DNA from: Bacteroidota bacterium
GTDB taxonomy: Bacteria; Bacteroidota; Bacteroidia; 2-12-FULL-35-15
Assembly (NCBI GenBank): GCA_023251835.1
Contig: JAHEXZ010000021.1
Location: forward strand, 1-59,318
Direction of reading: 5' to 3'
Length of the DNA stretch: 59,318 nucleotides
The notes below the pieces were generated by a model that worked only from the letters and a program-made list of their open reading frames with translations, did no database searches and had not been told where the DNA came from. Within the stretch, counting starts at the first letter, position 1; every line of letters starts with the position of its first letter. The position numbers and the translations under genes are program-made. Below, piece after piece: positions 53,101-59,318 of this stretch.

Positions 53101-53988
53101 TGGGTCTTTGCTTGTAAATACCTCTCCCGAAAGCAAAAAACCTAAAATTGGTCTTTTAACTTTGTTAATAGTATCATTATGAAGTAGTAGTGGCCCTCCA
53201 AAGGAGAAACCGACAAAGTCGTAACCAAAAGCATCAAGACCTCTGCTTTTTCCATTTTTTTCTCCCAATCCTGAAGAGATTACCTCAAGACTTCCCATAT
53301 AGCTACTTGCCGGGCCTCTTGTAGTAATAGCAATGATACCACCGGTTGCATCACCATATTCGGCAGGGGTACCACCGATAATTGTAGTTACCTGTTCAAC
53401 GCTGGCTTGTGCAACACCGGCATTACCTGTAACTTTAACACCATCAATATAATAAGAAGTACCGGAAGAACGCTGGCCTCTTACATTTAACTCTTTACCT
53501 TCATCTTGTTGATAAACACCTGCAGTAGTAGAAGCTACGGAATTAATATTTTTGGTAGCCATGTGCTGATATTCTTCGCGGGTAACGGTTCCTCCGGATT
53601 TTGTATCGGGGTCAATCAGGGGCTCTGAATATACTACCACATCTACCACATCTAACTGCTGGCCGGCAGTCATTTCAAGGTTCAGATATACTGTTTTACC
53701 AACTGCCACGCTTACATTTTCCATTACCACCGTCTGGTAGCCCACATAAGTAGCTTTTACATTGTATTTACCGGGGTTTAAAGGTTTGATGACTGCTTCG
53801 CCATCAATATTGGTAGTAGCTACACCCACCTGAATACCACCCATTTCAACTACAACGTTTGCAAATGGAATAGTTTCTTTATTGGATTTGTCGGTCAGTT
53901 TTACTTTAACAGCAGATTCGTTCTGTGCAAGCAGGAATCCTGCAGAAGCAATAACAACGGTTAAGACAGAGAGTAATTTTCGTAACAT
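50188..53988 (-). CDS. TonB-dependent receptor with N-terminal carboxypeptidase-like domain
   Basis: A 1266-residue outer-membrane receptor. The signal peptide is MLRKLLSVLTVVIASAGFLLAQ. A carboxypeptidase-regulatory-like domain follows (VKVKLTDKSNKETIPFANVVVEMGGIQVGVATTNIDGEAVIKPLNPGKYNVKATYVGYQTVVM). The plug domain has TVTREEYQHMATKNINSVASTTAGVYQQDEGKELNVRGQRSSGTSYYIDGVKV. The barrel ends in VIRLGLLLDF, with Phe last. It is longer than most SusC/FhuA-like receptors. No SusD gene is near; a PorV-like and a giant secreted protein are its downstream neighbours. The substrate is unknown. Confidence 0.93.
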   Translation of the reverse strand: MLRKLLSVLTVVIASAGFLLAQNESAVKVKLTDKSNKETIPFANVVVEMGGIQVGVATTNIDGEAVIKPLNPGKYNVKATYVGYQTVVMENVSVAVGKTVYLNLEMTAGQQLDVVDVVVYSEPLIDPDTKSGGTVTREEYQHMATKNINSVASTTAGVYQQDEGKELNVRGQRSSGTSYYIDGVKVTGNAGVAQASVEQVTTIIGGTPAEYGDATGGIIAITTRGPASSYMGSLEVISSGLGEKNGKSRGLDAFGYDFVGFSFGGPLLLHNDTINKVKRPILGFLLSGEVFTSKDPDPSALGFYQINPDKLAELEQNPLRPDPKGTGGFVLNSEYITMNDLEKIKAKNNVRSNSMRLNGKVQYQPTTNMGITIGGSVDYNKKHDFIYEYALFNPVNNPLIIENTWRTFAKITQKFSSLTPKEEEKSSSNIKNAYFTIQASYAKSYRKVQDDTHGDRYFDYGYIGKFDQTIKNSYIYEKRGLYDLDGDGFKDTTWANWQNGFTKEHLTFTPGSLNPTGTAYTTQFYAQTDPDMINDFTDVQAGYALRNGDRARNIYSMWYNTGRQYGGASQTDLSQFRVFANFSADIKKHAIQAGFEFEQRVQRSFNIYPVTDNGGLWGLMRQLANSHISQLDSVPVLNTDMTNNGNLYYDFNRLNDGNQTQFDRSLRQKLGYNPDGLDYINIDAYDPSTYSLDMFSADDLLNGGFPLVSYYGYTHDGKKLKGNPTLDDFFTKKDANGNYTRQIGAYQPIYIAGYIQDRFDFRDLKFNVGLRVDRFDANQPVLKDKFLLYEAKTAGEVDFASEFNMTRPSNIGDDYVVYVDNKDNPTKAIGFRDGNTWYDANGAVVSDPTLLATNTVDGAINPYLVDPAAAKSKTITSKVFEDYTPQINVMPRIAFSFPISDVANFFAHYDVLTQRPTDGGIAGANYGRFNPTDYMFIYNDNFINNPNLKPERTTDYELGFSQVLNERKNSALTLSAFYRELRNMMQAVQVYQAFPVTYSTLDNIDFGTVKGFSLAYDLRRMASGVQLTANYTLQFADGTGSTATDGINLATSGQPNLRTTHPLDYDQRHSIVLNIDYRFGAEQDYNGPVWTIRKGTEKEKSIKLLENVGANLIIRAGSGTPYSRQRNFTQGDPSSGNVVIGVAQRSNLSGMVNGSNLPWNYKLDLRIDKDLKVEWGKKGEGEARKQSNLNIYLQVLNLLNAKNIINVYKATGSPNDDGYLASPQGQLSLNNQTNTQSYVDLYNIKVKDPSYYSQPRVIRLGLLLDF

Positions 53989-54264
53989 ATTATATAATTA
54001 AAATGTGTGTATTTATGTTCTAAAGTCCCTTGTTTTATAAAGAAATTGTTAAATTTTTAACATTTTTTTTCAAACGAGCGGTAAATATAGGAATATTTAA
54101 AATTTATATACAAGTTTTTTTTTCCAACATTTTTTTAACCTTTTATTTGTAATTTATTTAACTTATTAAGAACCAGTATTGTATTTTATAAAATAGACGA
54201 TGTTGATGTTATTTTGAGTAAAATTTTGTTTTAGTAAAAAGCTGATTTAAGGAACTGTATTTAA

Positions 54265-54306
54265 CCTCACCCCTGCCCCTCTCCTTAAAAAGGAGAGGGG
54301 AATGTT
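54265..54306. repeat. CCCCTCTCC-family repeat, clean copy
   Basis: CCCCTCTCCTT (54276-54286) pairs with AAGGAGAGGGG (54290-54300) over AAA, an 11-base perfect stem. It starts CCTCACCCCTG and ends AATGTT. It is the best copy for comparison with the in-gene copy at 45215-45255. Confidence 0.75.
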
Positions 54307-54313
54307 CGTTTTT

Positions 54314-54372
54314 ACCTCACCCTCCTTCGACTTCGCTCAGGACAGGCTCATCTTCTTAAAAAAAGGAGATGG
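54314..54372. repeat. Second CCCCTCTCC-type copy split by a CCCTGAGC repeat
   Basis: It opens with CCTCACCC and closes with CTTAAAAAAAGGAGATGGGG, as the copy at 54265-54306 does. Between these the sequence is CCTTCGACTTCGCTCAGG (54324 on), a CCCTGAGC-family repeat in the reverse sense. The nesting suggests that one family invaded the other. Confidence 0.6.
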
Positions 54373-54404
54373 GGATGTTGGATGTGCATCTATATTTCTC
54401 CATC

Positions 54405-54489
54405 TGTCATTTCGATACCCCGCTTTTTTTGCGGGGGAGAGAAATCTTGCTTCTTAATAGCAAGATGCTTCGCTTCGCTCTGCATGACA
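54405..54489. repeat. TGTCATTTCGA-type repeat with TGTCAT / ATGACA ends
   Basis: Ends TGTCAT (54405-54410) and ATGACA (54484-54489) pair. Inside are the hairpin CCCCGC / GCGGGG (54418-54436) and ATCTTGC / GCAAGAT (54444-54466). GTCATTTCGA is shared with the arms of the GIY-YIG element at 49721, so the two may be related. Confidence 0.65.
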
Positions 54490-54742
54490 TTCGTAAATCT
54501 AACTACTCTCGGTATAATTCCTACAGTTTATTTACAAGTATTAAAGTCTGCATTTTTAAAATCCTTTTCCTGTAACATCATTTATTATTTCTTATGCAAT
54601 ATTACGATAGAAATAAAAATGAGTAAAGGGTTAATGAGTGAAAGGGGAAGTTTGATTATTTAGCGGTAGGTATCGGGAAAAAAATGGTTAATGTTTGTTA
54701 AATGTTTCAGGAAAGATTTATGGAATGATGGAAGAATGGCAA

Positions 54743-55492
54743 TTATGTATGTGATAATCTTTCGAGGAAATCTATTTTATTTCTTCTTGATACTTCTACC
54801 TGTGAATCATCGCTCATTACAACATATCCGCCCTCTCCCTTTATATATTTTTTTACATGCTGAAGGTTAATAAGATGAGAACGGTGAACTCTGAAGAAAT
54901 TATCATCGGTAAACAGTTGTTCATACTCACCCAAAGTACGGGATGTGATGATTTTTTTTCCGGATGTAAGAATAAAAAAAGTGTAGTTGCCATCAGAATC
55001 GCAACGGATAATGTCGGAAATATTAATAAATACGAGTCCTTCACCGTCAGGGAGGCCAACTTTTTTAAGTTTATTTTCAGGTTTTACATTTGATAACAGG
55101 GCTTTGATTTGTTTATCGAGCATATTTTTTTGTCCTGCTTTTTCCTCAAAACGTTGTACAGCCTGCACCAATTCTTCGGGGTCAATTGGTTTTAAAATAT
55201 AATCAATAGCACTGTATTTAATACCTTTAATAGCATAATGATCGTAGGCAGTAGTAAAAATGATGTCAAAATTTATTTTATCAAATTTCTCCAACAGGTC
55301 AAAAGCATTTCCATTAGGCATTTCAACATCAAGGAATACTAAATCGGGTTGAAAATTAATAATAGCTTCATAAGCATTAGCCATTGAATCGGCTTTAGCG
55401 ACTATTTGAATTTGTTTACAATTTTTTTCTACCATTTTTGCTAATGATTCGCGGGCGCCTAATTCATCATCAACTATAATTGCTTTTATCAT
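54743..55492 (-). CDS. LytTR-family response regulator
   Basis: A 249-residue regulator. The receiver domain has the acidic pair Asp8/Asp9 in IVDDE, the phosphate acceptor Asp55 in LVFLDVEMPN, and Thr/Lys near TTAYD and YILKPID. The LytTR DNA-binding domain follows (GEGLVFINISDIIRCDSDGNYTFFILTSGKKIITSRTLGEYEQLFTDDNFFRVHRSHLINLQHVKKYIKG). It is presumably phosphorylated by the propeller kinase gene directly upstream. The start at 55492 is the first good ATG. Confidence 0.95.
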   Translation of the reverse strand: MIKAIIVDDELGARESLAKMVEKNCKQIQIVAKADSMANAYEAIINFQPDLVFLDVEMPNGNAFDLLEKFDKINFDIIFTTAYDHYAIKGIKYSAIDYILKPIDPEELVQAVQRFEEKAGQKNMLDKQIKALLSNVKPENKLKKVGLPDGEGLVFINISDIIRCDSDGNYTFFILTSGKKIITSRTLGEYEQLFTDDNFFRVHRSHLINLQHVKKYIKGEGGYVVMSDDSQVEVSRRNKIDFLERLSHT

Positions 55493-55507
55493 ATACTACG
55501 AGTTACA

Positions 55508-55554
55508 CCCTTCGACTTACTTCGACTCCGCTCAGTACAGGTCGCTCAGGGTGA
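55508..55554. repeat. CCCTGAGC-family repeat, expanded copy
   Basis: ACACCCTTCGACTTACTTCGAC at the left and CGCTCAGGGTGAC at the right form complementary ends, ACCCT / AGGGT, with CTCAGTACAGG between. It lies in the 143-base gap between the kinase and regulator genes, which are read in the same direction, so the operon link must pass through it. Confidence 0.65.
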
Positions 55555-55635
55555 CATAAATAACGAATACGAATGTACGAATAACGAAACTATGATTTAT
55601 GGGTTATGATATATTATTTTTTATCAGATGTATTT

Positions 55636-58581
55636 TTATTCGCTTACTTCAAGCGGGATAATTAACTGTACTCTAGTTCCGGCAGGTTCGCCTTTGTCAA
55701 ATAAGTCAATAACTTCACAACTGATATTACTGTTAAAGCCTGCGTTTAAAATATCTAACCGTTCCTGTGTTATGCTCATTCCCATTGATTTATGCTGTAC
55801 GCGATTTTTTTGAAATTGTTTGGAATTTTCGCGGCCTATACCATTATCTTCAATAGTACAGAGGATTGTATCCTGCTGTTTTTGTAAGGTAATTGAAATT
55901 TTTCCTGTTCCCTGCTTAGGGAGTAAACCATGTATAATTGCATTTTCTACATAGGGCTGAATAAGCATAGATGGGATACGATCATAATTCTGATCAATAT
56001 CGGGATCAATGGAAATGCTGTATTCAAACTTTTTATCAAACCGCATTATTTCCAGTTCTAAAAACAGGTTCAATGCATTAATCTCTTCTGCAACAGTTAT
56101 CATTGGCAACTTTGAGTTCTCCATGATTTTTCGCATCAGTTTGGCAAACTTGGATAAGTATTTCAATGCTGCATCGGTATTACTATTGGATATGTAATGC
56201 TGAATGGAACTAAGCGTATTAAAAATAAAATGAGGATTCATTTGTGCACGCAAAGCCTGTGATTCAATATTTGCAATACGTTTATTAAGCTCTGTTTTTC
56301 TTCTTTCACGCTCTTTGATTCCCCTTATGCGATGGCGGATTGAGAGTGTTAATACGGTGATAACAAACAATGTGGTTATGATAATAAACCACCATGTTTG
56401 CCAAAAAGGTTTATCTATTGTAAATGTAAAATACTTCGGTGTAGTATTCCACACTCCTTCATTGTTAGCACTTATCAATTTAAATGTATATGTTCCTGGC
56501 GGAAGGTTGGAATAGGTTACCAACCGATCTTTTGAGGGAGGCGACCAGCTTTTTTCAAATCCGTCTAATATATGTGAGTACTGAACTTTATCAGGGTTGG
56601 TAAGGCATATACCTGAACAGTAAAATGTAATATTATTGTTATCGTGTGATAAGTGAATATAATTTAATAAAACGGTATCAGTATAAAATAAGCGGAATCC
56701 GGTGATGCTGGTCTTTGACTCTTCGTTATTTCTCACATACTTCAGGGGATCGTATTTAATAAGCCCATTTACCGTACCAAACCATATAGAGCTGTCTTCA
56801 TCTACCCATGTACCATTGGAGTTACATTCAACACCTGAAAAACCTTCTTCTTTACCAAAAGGCACAATGATTTTGCGGCCATTCTTTTTAAACTCAGCAA
56901 TATCAATCCTGCTTAATCCCTGGTTGGTGCCTGCCCAAATTTCATTTTGCGTTTTACCAAATGTGAGTGAATAAATCAAATCAGAGTTTAACCCGTCTGT
57001 TTCGTCAAAATGGATGAGTTGTTTATTTTCAGGATTGAACATCCATAAGCCATCCAATGTCCCCCAATAAATATTGCCCTCTTTGTCAATTAACGAGGTC
57101 AGGTAAGAATCATTTTTCAGGCCTAATTGTTCACTGCATTCAACAAATCTTTTTCCATTATATTTAAACAAACCTCCCAAATAAGAGCCGGCCCATATTG
57201 TACCTTGCAAATCCTCAACAATTGTCCATACATCAGCACTTTCAGCTCTTCCGGAAAGCCTGTAATGAATATACTTTTTTCCATCGAATTGATAAACCTC
57301 ATTATTTCCCCCAAGCCATATATTGTTTTTAGCATCTTTATAGAAACAATTAATAGGGCGTTTGAAAACACCGGCAGAATCAGCATTTCTAACAACCCTT
57401 TCTCCATCATATACTATTAGTCCTTTATCTGTCCCCAACCATAAGATACCATTTACGGGCTCATAAATTGCATTAATGCTGTTGGCTTTTATATCAGGCT
57501 GGTGGTAAAACTTACTATTATCAAATCTAAACAGGCCATCATTCTTAGAACCTATCCACATTCTATTTTTTGAATCGCGGAGAATGCCATAAATAAATTG
57601 ATCTGTAAGTCCTTCTTCTAATCCATAACTTACAAAAGGAGTTGCTTTATATTTGAATAAACCGGCATAGGTACCAATCCATAAATTATGTTCGTAATCA
57701 AAATAAAGGCAGCTGATAAGTTCGCTGTTTTTATTCTTATGAAGCGTATAATTATGCAACCTTTCATTTTCCAGCTTCATCAGTCCGTTGCCTGTTCCAA
57801 GCCATAATGCATCGCCATCAGTAAGAATGTATTTGATATCTTTATTTTGTAAGTCGTTGTACTCTGTTTTAATAAATTTATTTTTATAAAATTTATACAA
57901 ACCTTCGGTTGTTGCAACCCAGATAATGTGATGCGCATCTTCACTAATGCCATTGATTTTAGCAGCAGGCAAACCGTTTACTTCATTATAATTTGTAATC
58001 TTTCTACCATCGAGAACACTTATACCTTTGCTTGTTCCAACCCATATATTGCCCAGTATATCTTCATACATACAATTTATGGTGTTATCAATTAATCCGT
58101 TTTGAACAGAAAAATTAATAAATGTACCTTCAGTTAATTTACTTATGCCTTTATCAGTTCCAAACCATATATTGTTCTTAGTATCTTTTAATATAGAAAT
58201 GACAGAATTACCAATCAAGCCTTGTTTTGTAGTGTAGGCTGTAAACTTATTTCCGGAAAACTTATTGACTCCCTTAATTGTTCCTATCCATAAATTGCCC
58301 TGATTATCCTCTGTTATAGAGGTAACAGAGTGATTCAACAGTCCATTTTTAGGGGTATAATTAGTAAATGTGATACCGTCAAATTTGCTCAGTCCGCCAT
58401 AGCCTCCTGACCATAGATTACCTTTAGCATCCTGGAAAATAGCAGAAACATTGATAAAAGGCAGGCCGTCCTCAACGGAATAATTTCGAAAATAGTAGGA
58501 TTGAGCTACTCCATGATGAGTGGGTAAGAAAAGTACAAGCAGACTATAAAATAAAAAGTAAGATTTTATTTTTTGCATCAA
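55636..58581 (-). CDS. Two-component propeller sensor histidine kinase (LytS-type)
   Basis: A 981-residue sensor. A signal peptide is followed by two periplasmic propellers of regulator repeats (for example NLWIGTIKGVNKFSGNKFTAYTTKQGLI), then the Y_Y_Y domain (NNITFYCSGICLTNPDKVQYSHILDGFEKSWSPPSKDRLVTYSNLPPGTYTF), a membrane helix (WWFIIITTLFVITVLTLSI) and a LytS-like His kinase with the H-box MNPHFIFNTLSSIQHYI (His784) and an ATPase part (ENAIIHGLLPKQGTGKI, DNGIGREN). It senses something outside and signals to the LytTR regulator. Similar sensors often tie to polysaccharide use. Confidence 0.95.
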   Translation of the reverse strand: MMQKIKSYFLFYSLLVLFLPTHHGVAQSYYFRNYSVEDGLPFINVSAIFQDAKGNLWSGGYGGLSKFDGITFTNYTPKNGLLNHSVTSITEDNQGNLWIGTIKGVNKFSGNKFTAYTTKQGLIGNSVISILKDTKNNIWFGTDKGISKLTEGTFINFSVQNGLIDNTINCMYEDILGNIWVGTSKGISVLDGRKITNYNEVNGLPAAKINGISEDAHHIIWVATTEGLYKFYKNKFIKTEYNDLQNKDIKYILTDGDALWLGTGNGLMKLENERLHNYTLHKNKNSELISCLYFDYEHNLWIGTYAGLFKYKATPFVSYGLEEGLTDQFIYGILRDSKNRMWIGSKNDGLFRFDNSKFYHQPDIKANSINAIYEPVNGILWLGTDKGLIVYDGERVVRNADSAGVFKRPINCFYKDAKNNIWLGGNNEVYQFDGKKYIHYRLSGRAESADVWTIVEDLQGTIWAGSYLGGLFKYNGKRFVECSEQLGLKNDSYLTSLIDKEGNIYWGTLDGLWMFNPENKQLIHFDETDGLNSDLIYSLTFGKTQNEIWAGTNQGLSRIDIAEFKKNGRKIIVPFGKEEGFSGVECNSNGTWVDEDSSIWFGTVNGLIKYDPLKYVRNNEESKTSITGFRLFYTDTVLLNYIHLSHDNNNITFYCSGICLTNPDKVQYSHILDGFEKSWSPPSKDRLVTYSNLPPGTYTFKLISANNEGVWNTTPKYFTFTIDKPFWQTWWFIIITTLFVITVLTLSIRHRIRGIKERERRKTELNKRIANIESQALRAQMNPHFIFNTLSSIQHYISNSNTDAALKYLSKFAKLMRKIMENSKLPMITVAEEINALNLFLELEIMRFDKKFEYSISIDPDIDQNYDRIPSMLIQPYVENAIIHGLLPKQGTGKISITLQKQQDTILCTIEDNGIGRENSKQFQKNRVQHKSMGMSITQERLDILNAGFNSNISCEVIDLFDKGEPAGTRVQLIIPLEVSE

Positions 58582-58660
58582 TCGTTTTTTGGCAATAAGA
58601 GGACGTATGTAAAAGGTAATAGCGAATCAATGGTTAGATAAAATAACCAAGTGTGTTGTC

Positions 58661-58686
58661 ACCCTGAGTCTGTCGAAGGGTGTGCG
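58661..58686. repeat. CCCTGAGC-family repeat, copy upstream of the kinase gene
   Basis: CACCCTGAGTCTGTCGAAGGGTG has CACCCT / AGGGTG ends that pair over a 10-base middle. A related word, ACTTCGACAAGCTCTGTAT, follows near 58703. It lies just upstream of the propeller kinase gene, where the promoter should be. Confidence 0.65.
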
Positions 58687-58765
58687 ATGGCCTACCCACA
58701 TACTTCGACAAGCTCTGTATGATCCACACGCATATAATATATATTTCAACCCTTGATTCGCATTA

Positions 58766-59077
58766 TTACCTATATTTAAACCAGCGCACTACGCCACCTT
58801 CTTTTTTATTGGTTCTTAGTTTTTCAGATTTACGTTTTTCTCTTCGCATTCTTTTTCTGGTTTCTTTGGTTTGTATGCGTTTATGGTGTTCTTTTACTGC
58901 CTTTTGCTGCTCCATTTCCGATTTACGATTTTCCTTCCATTTTTGTTTGGCTTTTTTACGCTGTGCGCTGGAGCTTGCAGGAGCTTTATCTCCTTTTGGC
59001 TGCGCTTCCTGGGCATTTACAACAAGAGGTATAAAGCAAATAAGTAAAACGATAAATTTTCGTAAAACCGCTTTCAT
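58766..59077 (-). CDS. Small secreted, very basic protein
   Basis: A 103-residue protein with a signal peptide (MKAVLRKFIVLLICFIPLVVNAQ). The mature 80 residues are rich in Lys, Arg and Glu (for example RKKAKQKWKENRKSEMEQQ and KRMRREKRKSEKLR) and likely form a charged helix. No known domain fits. It is probably periplasmic, perhaps bound to nucleic acid or to the cell wall; this is only a guess from charge. It lies alone, upstream of the propeller kinase gene on the same strand. Confidence 0.6.
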   Translation of the reverse strand: MKAVLRKFIVLLICFIPLVVNAQEAQPKGDKAPASSSAQRKKAKQKWKENRKSEMEQQKAVKEHHKRIQTKETRKRMRREKRKSEKLRTNKKEGGVVRWFKYR

Positions 59078-59100
59078 TCCGGAACCGTCTAAGATTTATA

Positions 59101-59196
59101 CCGCAGGCACTTAGGTTTTCCAAACCGAAGTTGCGGCATAACCAAACGTAGTCAGGTTTGCTTCATAAAAAATTCGCAAACCTGACTACGTTTGGT
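59101..59196. repeat. Two hairpins side by side
   Basis: The first hairpin (about 59101-59136) pairs CCGCA with TGCGG and, inside, CTTAGGTTT with AAACCGAAG. The second is a perfect 21-base stem, 59141-59161 with 59176-59196, with a 14-base loop; its arms contain AACGTAGTCAGGTTTG. They could end transcripts that enter the window from the right on the minus strand, or be a repeat. Confidence 0.6.
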
Positions 59197-59318
59197 ATAC
59201 AAATCTAATAAATAATAGTGCTTACGAGAATAATGACGTAGCTAAAGCGAAAATATTTTATTAAATTTGTTTGGGCTTAATCTTTTTATTGAGCTTGCTT
59301 GCAAAAGCATATATCAAT

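Larger units (their letters stand above)
53989..54742. other. Long gap with three repeat families
   Basis: No gene is visible in 754 bases. The first 250 bases are AT-rich and include the upstream part of the TonB-dependent receptor gene. The middle, 54265-54489, holds a clean CCCCTCTCC copy, a second copy split by a CCCTGAGC repeat, and a TGTCATTTCGA-type element. The end, toward 54742, is plain AT-rich DNA after the LytTR gene. Confidence 0.6.

Noticed and set aside
58680-59114. A 144-codon plus-strand frame opposite the basic secreted protein
   Set aside because: It is antisense to a gene with a clear signal peptide and starts inside a repeat. The Phe/Leu/Ser-rich peptide is the reverse reading of Lys/Glu codons.
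59262-59269. TAAATTTG as a Bacteroidota -7 box near the right end
   Set aside because: No TTTG box at the right distance upstream and no gene start within the window to serve.

Overview
The window looks like a chromosomal segment of a Bacteroidota bacterium. The base composition is AT-rich. Several secreted proteins end in type IX secretion (T9SS) sorting domains of type A or type B, and there are PorP/SprF-like and PorV-like outer-membrane proteins. A very large TonB-dependent receptor, a LytS/LytTR sensor pair with a periplasmic propeller, an S46 dipeptidyl-peptidase and an ABC permease fused to an M1 peptidase all fit that phylum. Class or genus cannot be fixed from the sequence alone. I saw no rRNA, tRNA, prophage, CRISPR array or full insertion sequence.

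Layout. 1-10.2 kb: mostly minus-strand housekeeping genes (apt, a ComEA-like HhH protein, an APC permease, a YqeY-like protein, a deoxynucleoside kinase, cinA, an S46 peptidase). 10.2-17.1 kb: ribD, prmC, a secreted double TonB_C protein, a small lipoprotein, a hotdog protein, an FtsB/DivIC-like protein, then a coupled pair made of a carbonic-anhydrase-like protein and a bestrophin channel. 17.2-22.5 kb: ABC ATPase, ABC permease/M1 peptidase, an NTF2-like protein and a remnant of an XRE regulator. 22.6-26.8 kb: two paralogous (beta/alpha)8-barrel lipoproteins around a T9SS-secreted five-bladed-propeller glycosidase-like protein. 26.9-31.6 kb: an RsmI-like methyltransferase, a low-molecular-weight phosphatase, dnaA, a YbgC-like thioesterase and a LolD-like ATPase. 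31.9-38.6 kb: a plus-strand T9SS cluster (two type B cargo proteins, PorP/SprF, a WG-repeat protein). 38.6-44.1 kb: an HhH/beta-barrel protein, a PorV/PorQ-like barrel, purE, ruvC, a HIT protein and greA. 44.2-54.0 kb: a PorV-like barrel, a 1425-residue secreted protein and a TonB-dependent receptor, interrupted by a GIY-YIG nuclease gene lying between inverted repeats. 54.7-58.6 kb: a LytTR regulator and a propeller histidine kinase.

Two things stand out. First, a tandem beta-carbonic-anhydrase-like protein, whose second half appears to have lost its metal ligands, overlaps by ATGA the gene for a bestrophin anion channel. This suggests an inorganic-carbon or anion module. Second, the intergenic DNA is full of short palindromic repeat families. 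Some have entered genes in frame: a signal peptide, the PrmC interdomain linker and an HhH protein linker. One pair of inverted repeats encloses a 98-residue GIY-YIG nuclease, and I suggest this is a small mobile element related to those repeats.

All calls come from reading motifs and gene order. No database search, structure prediction or alignment was run.
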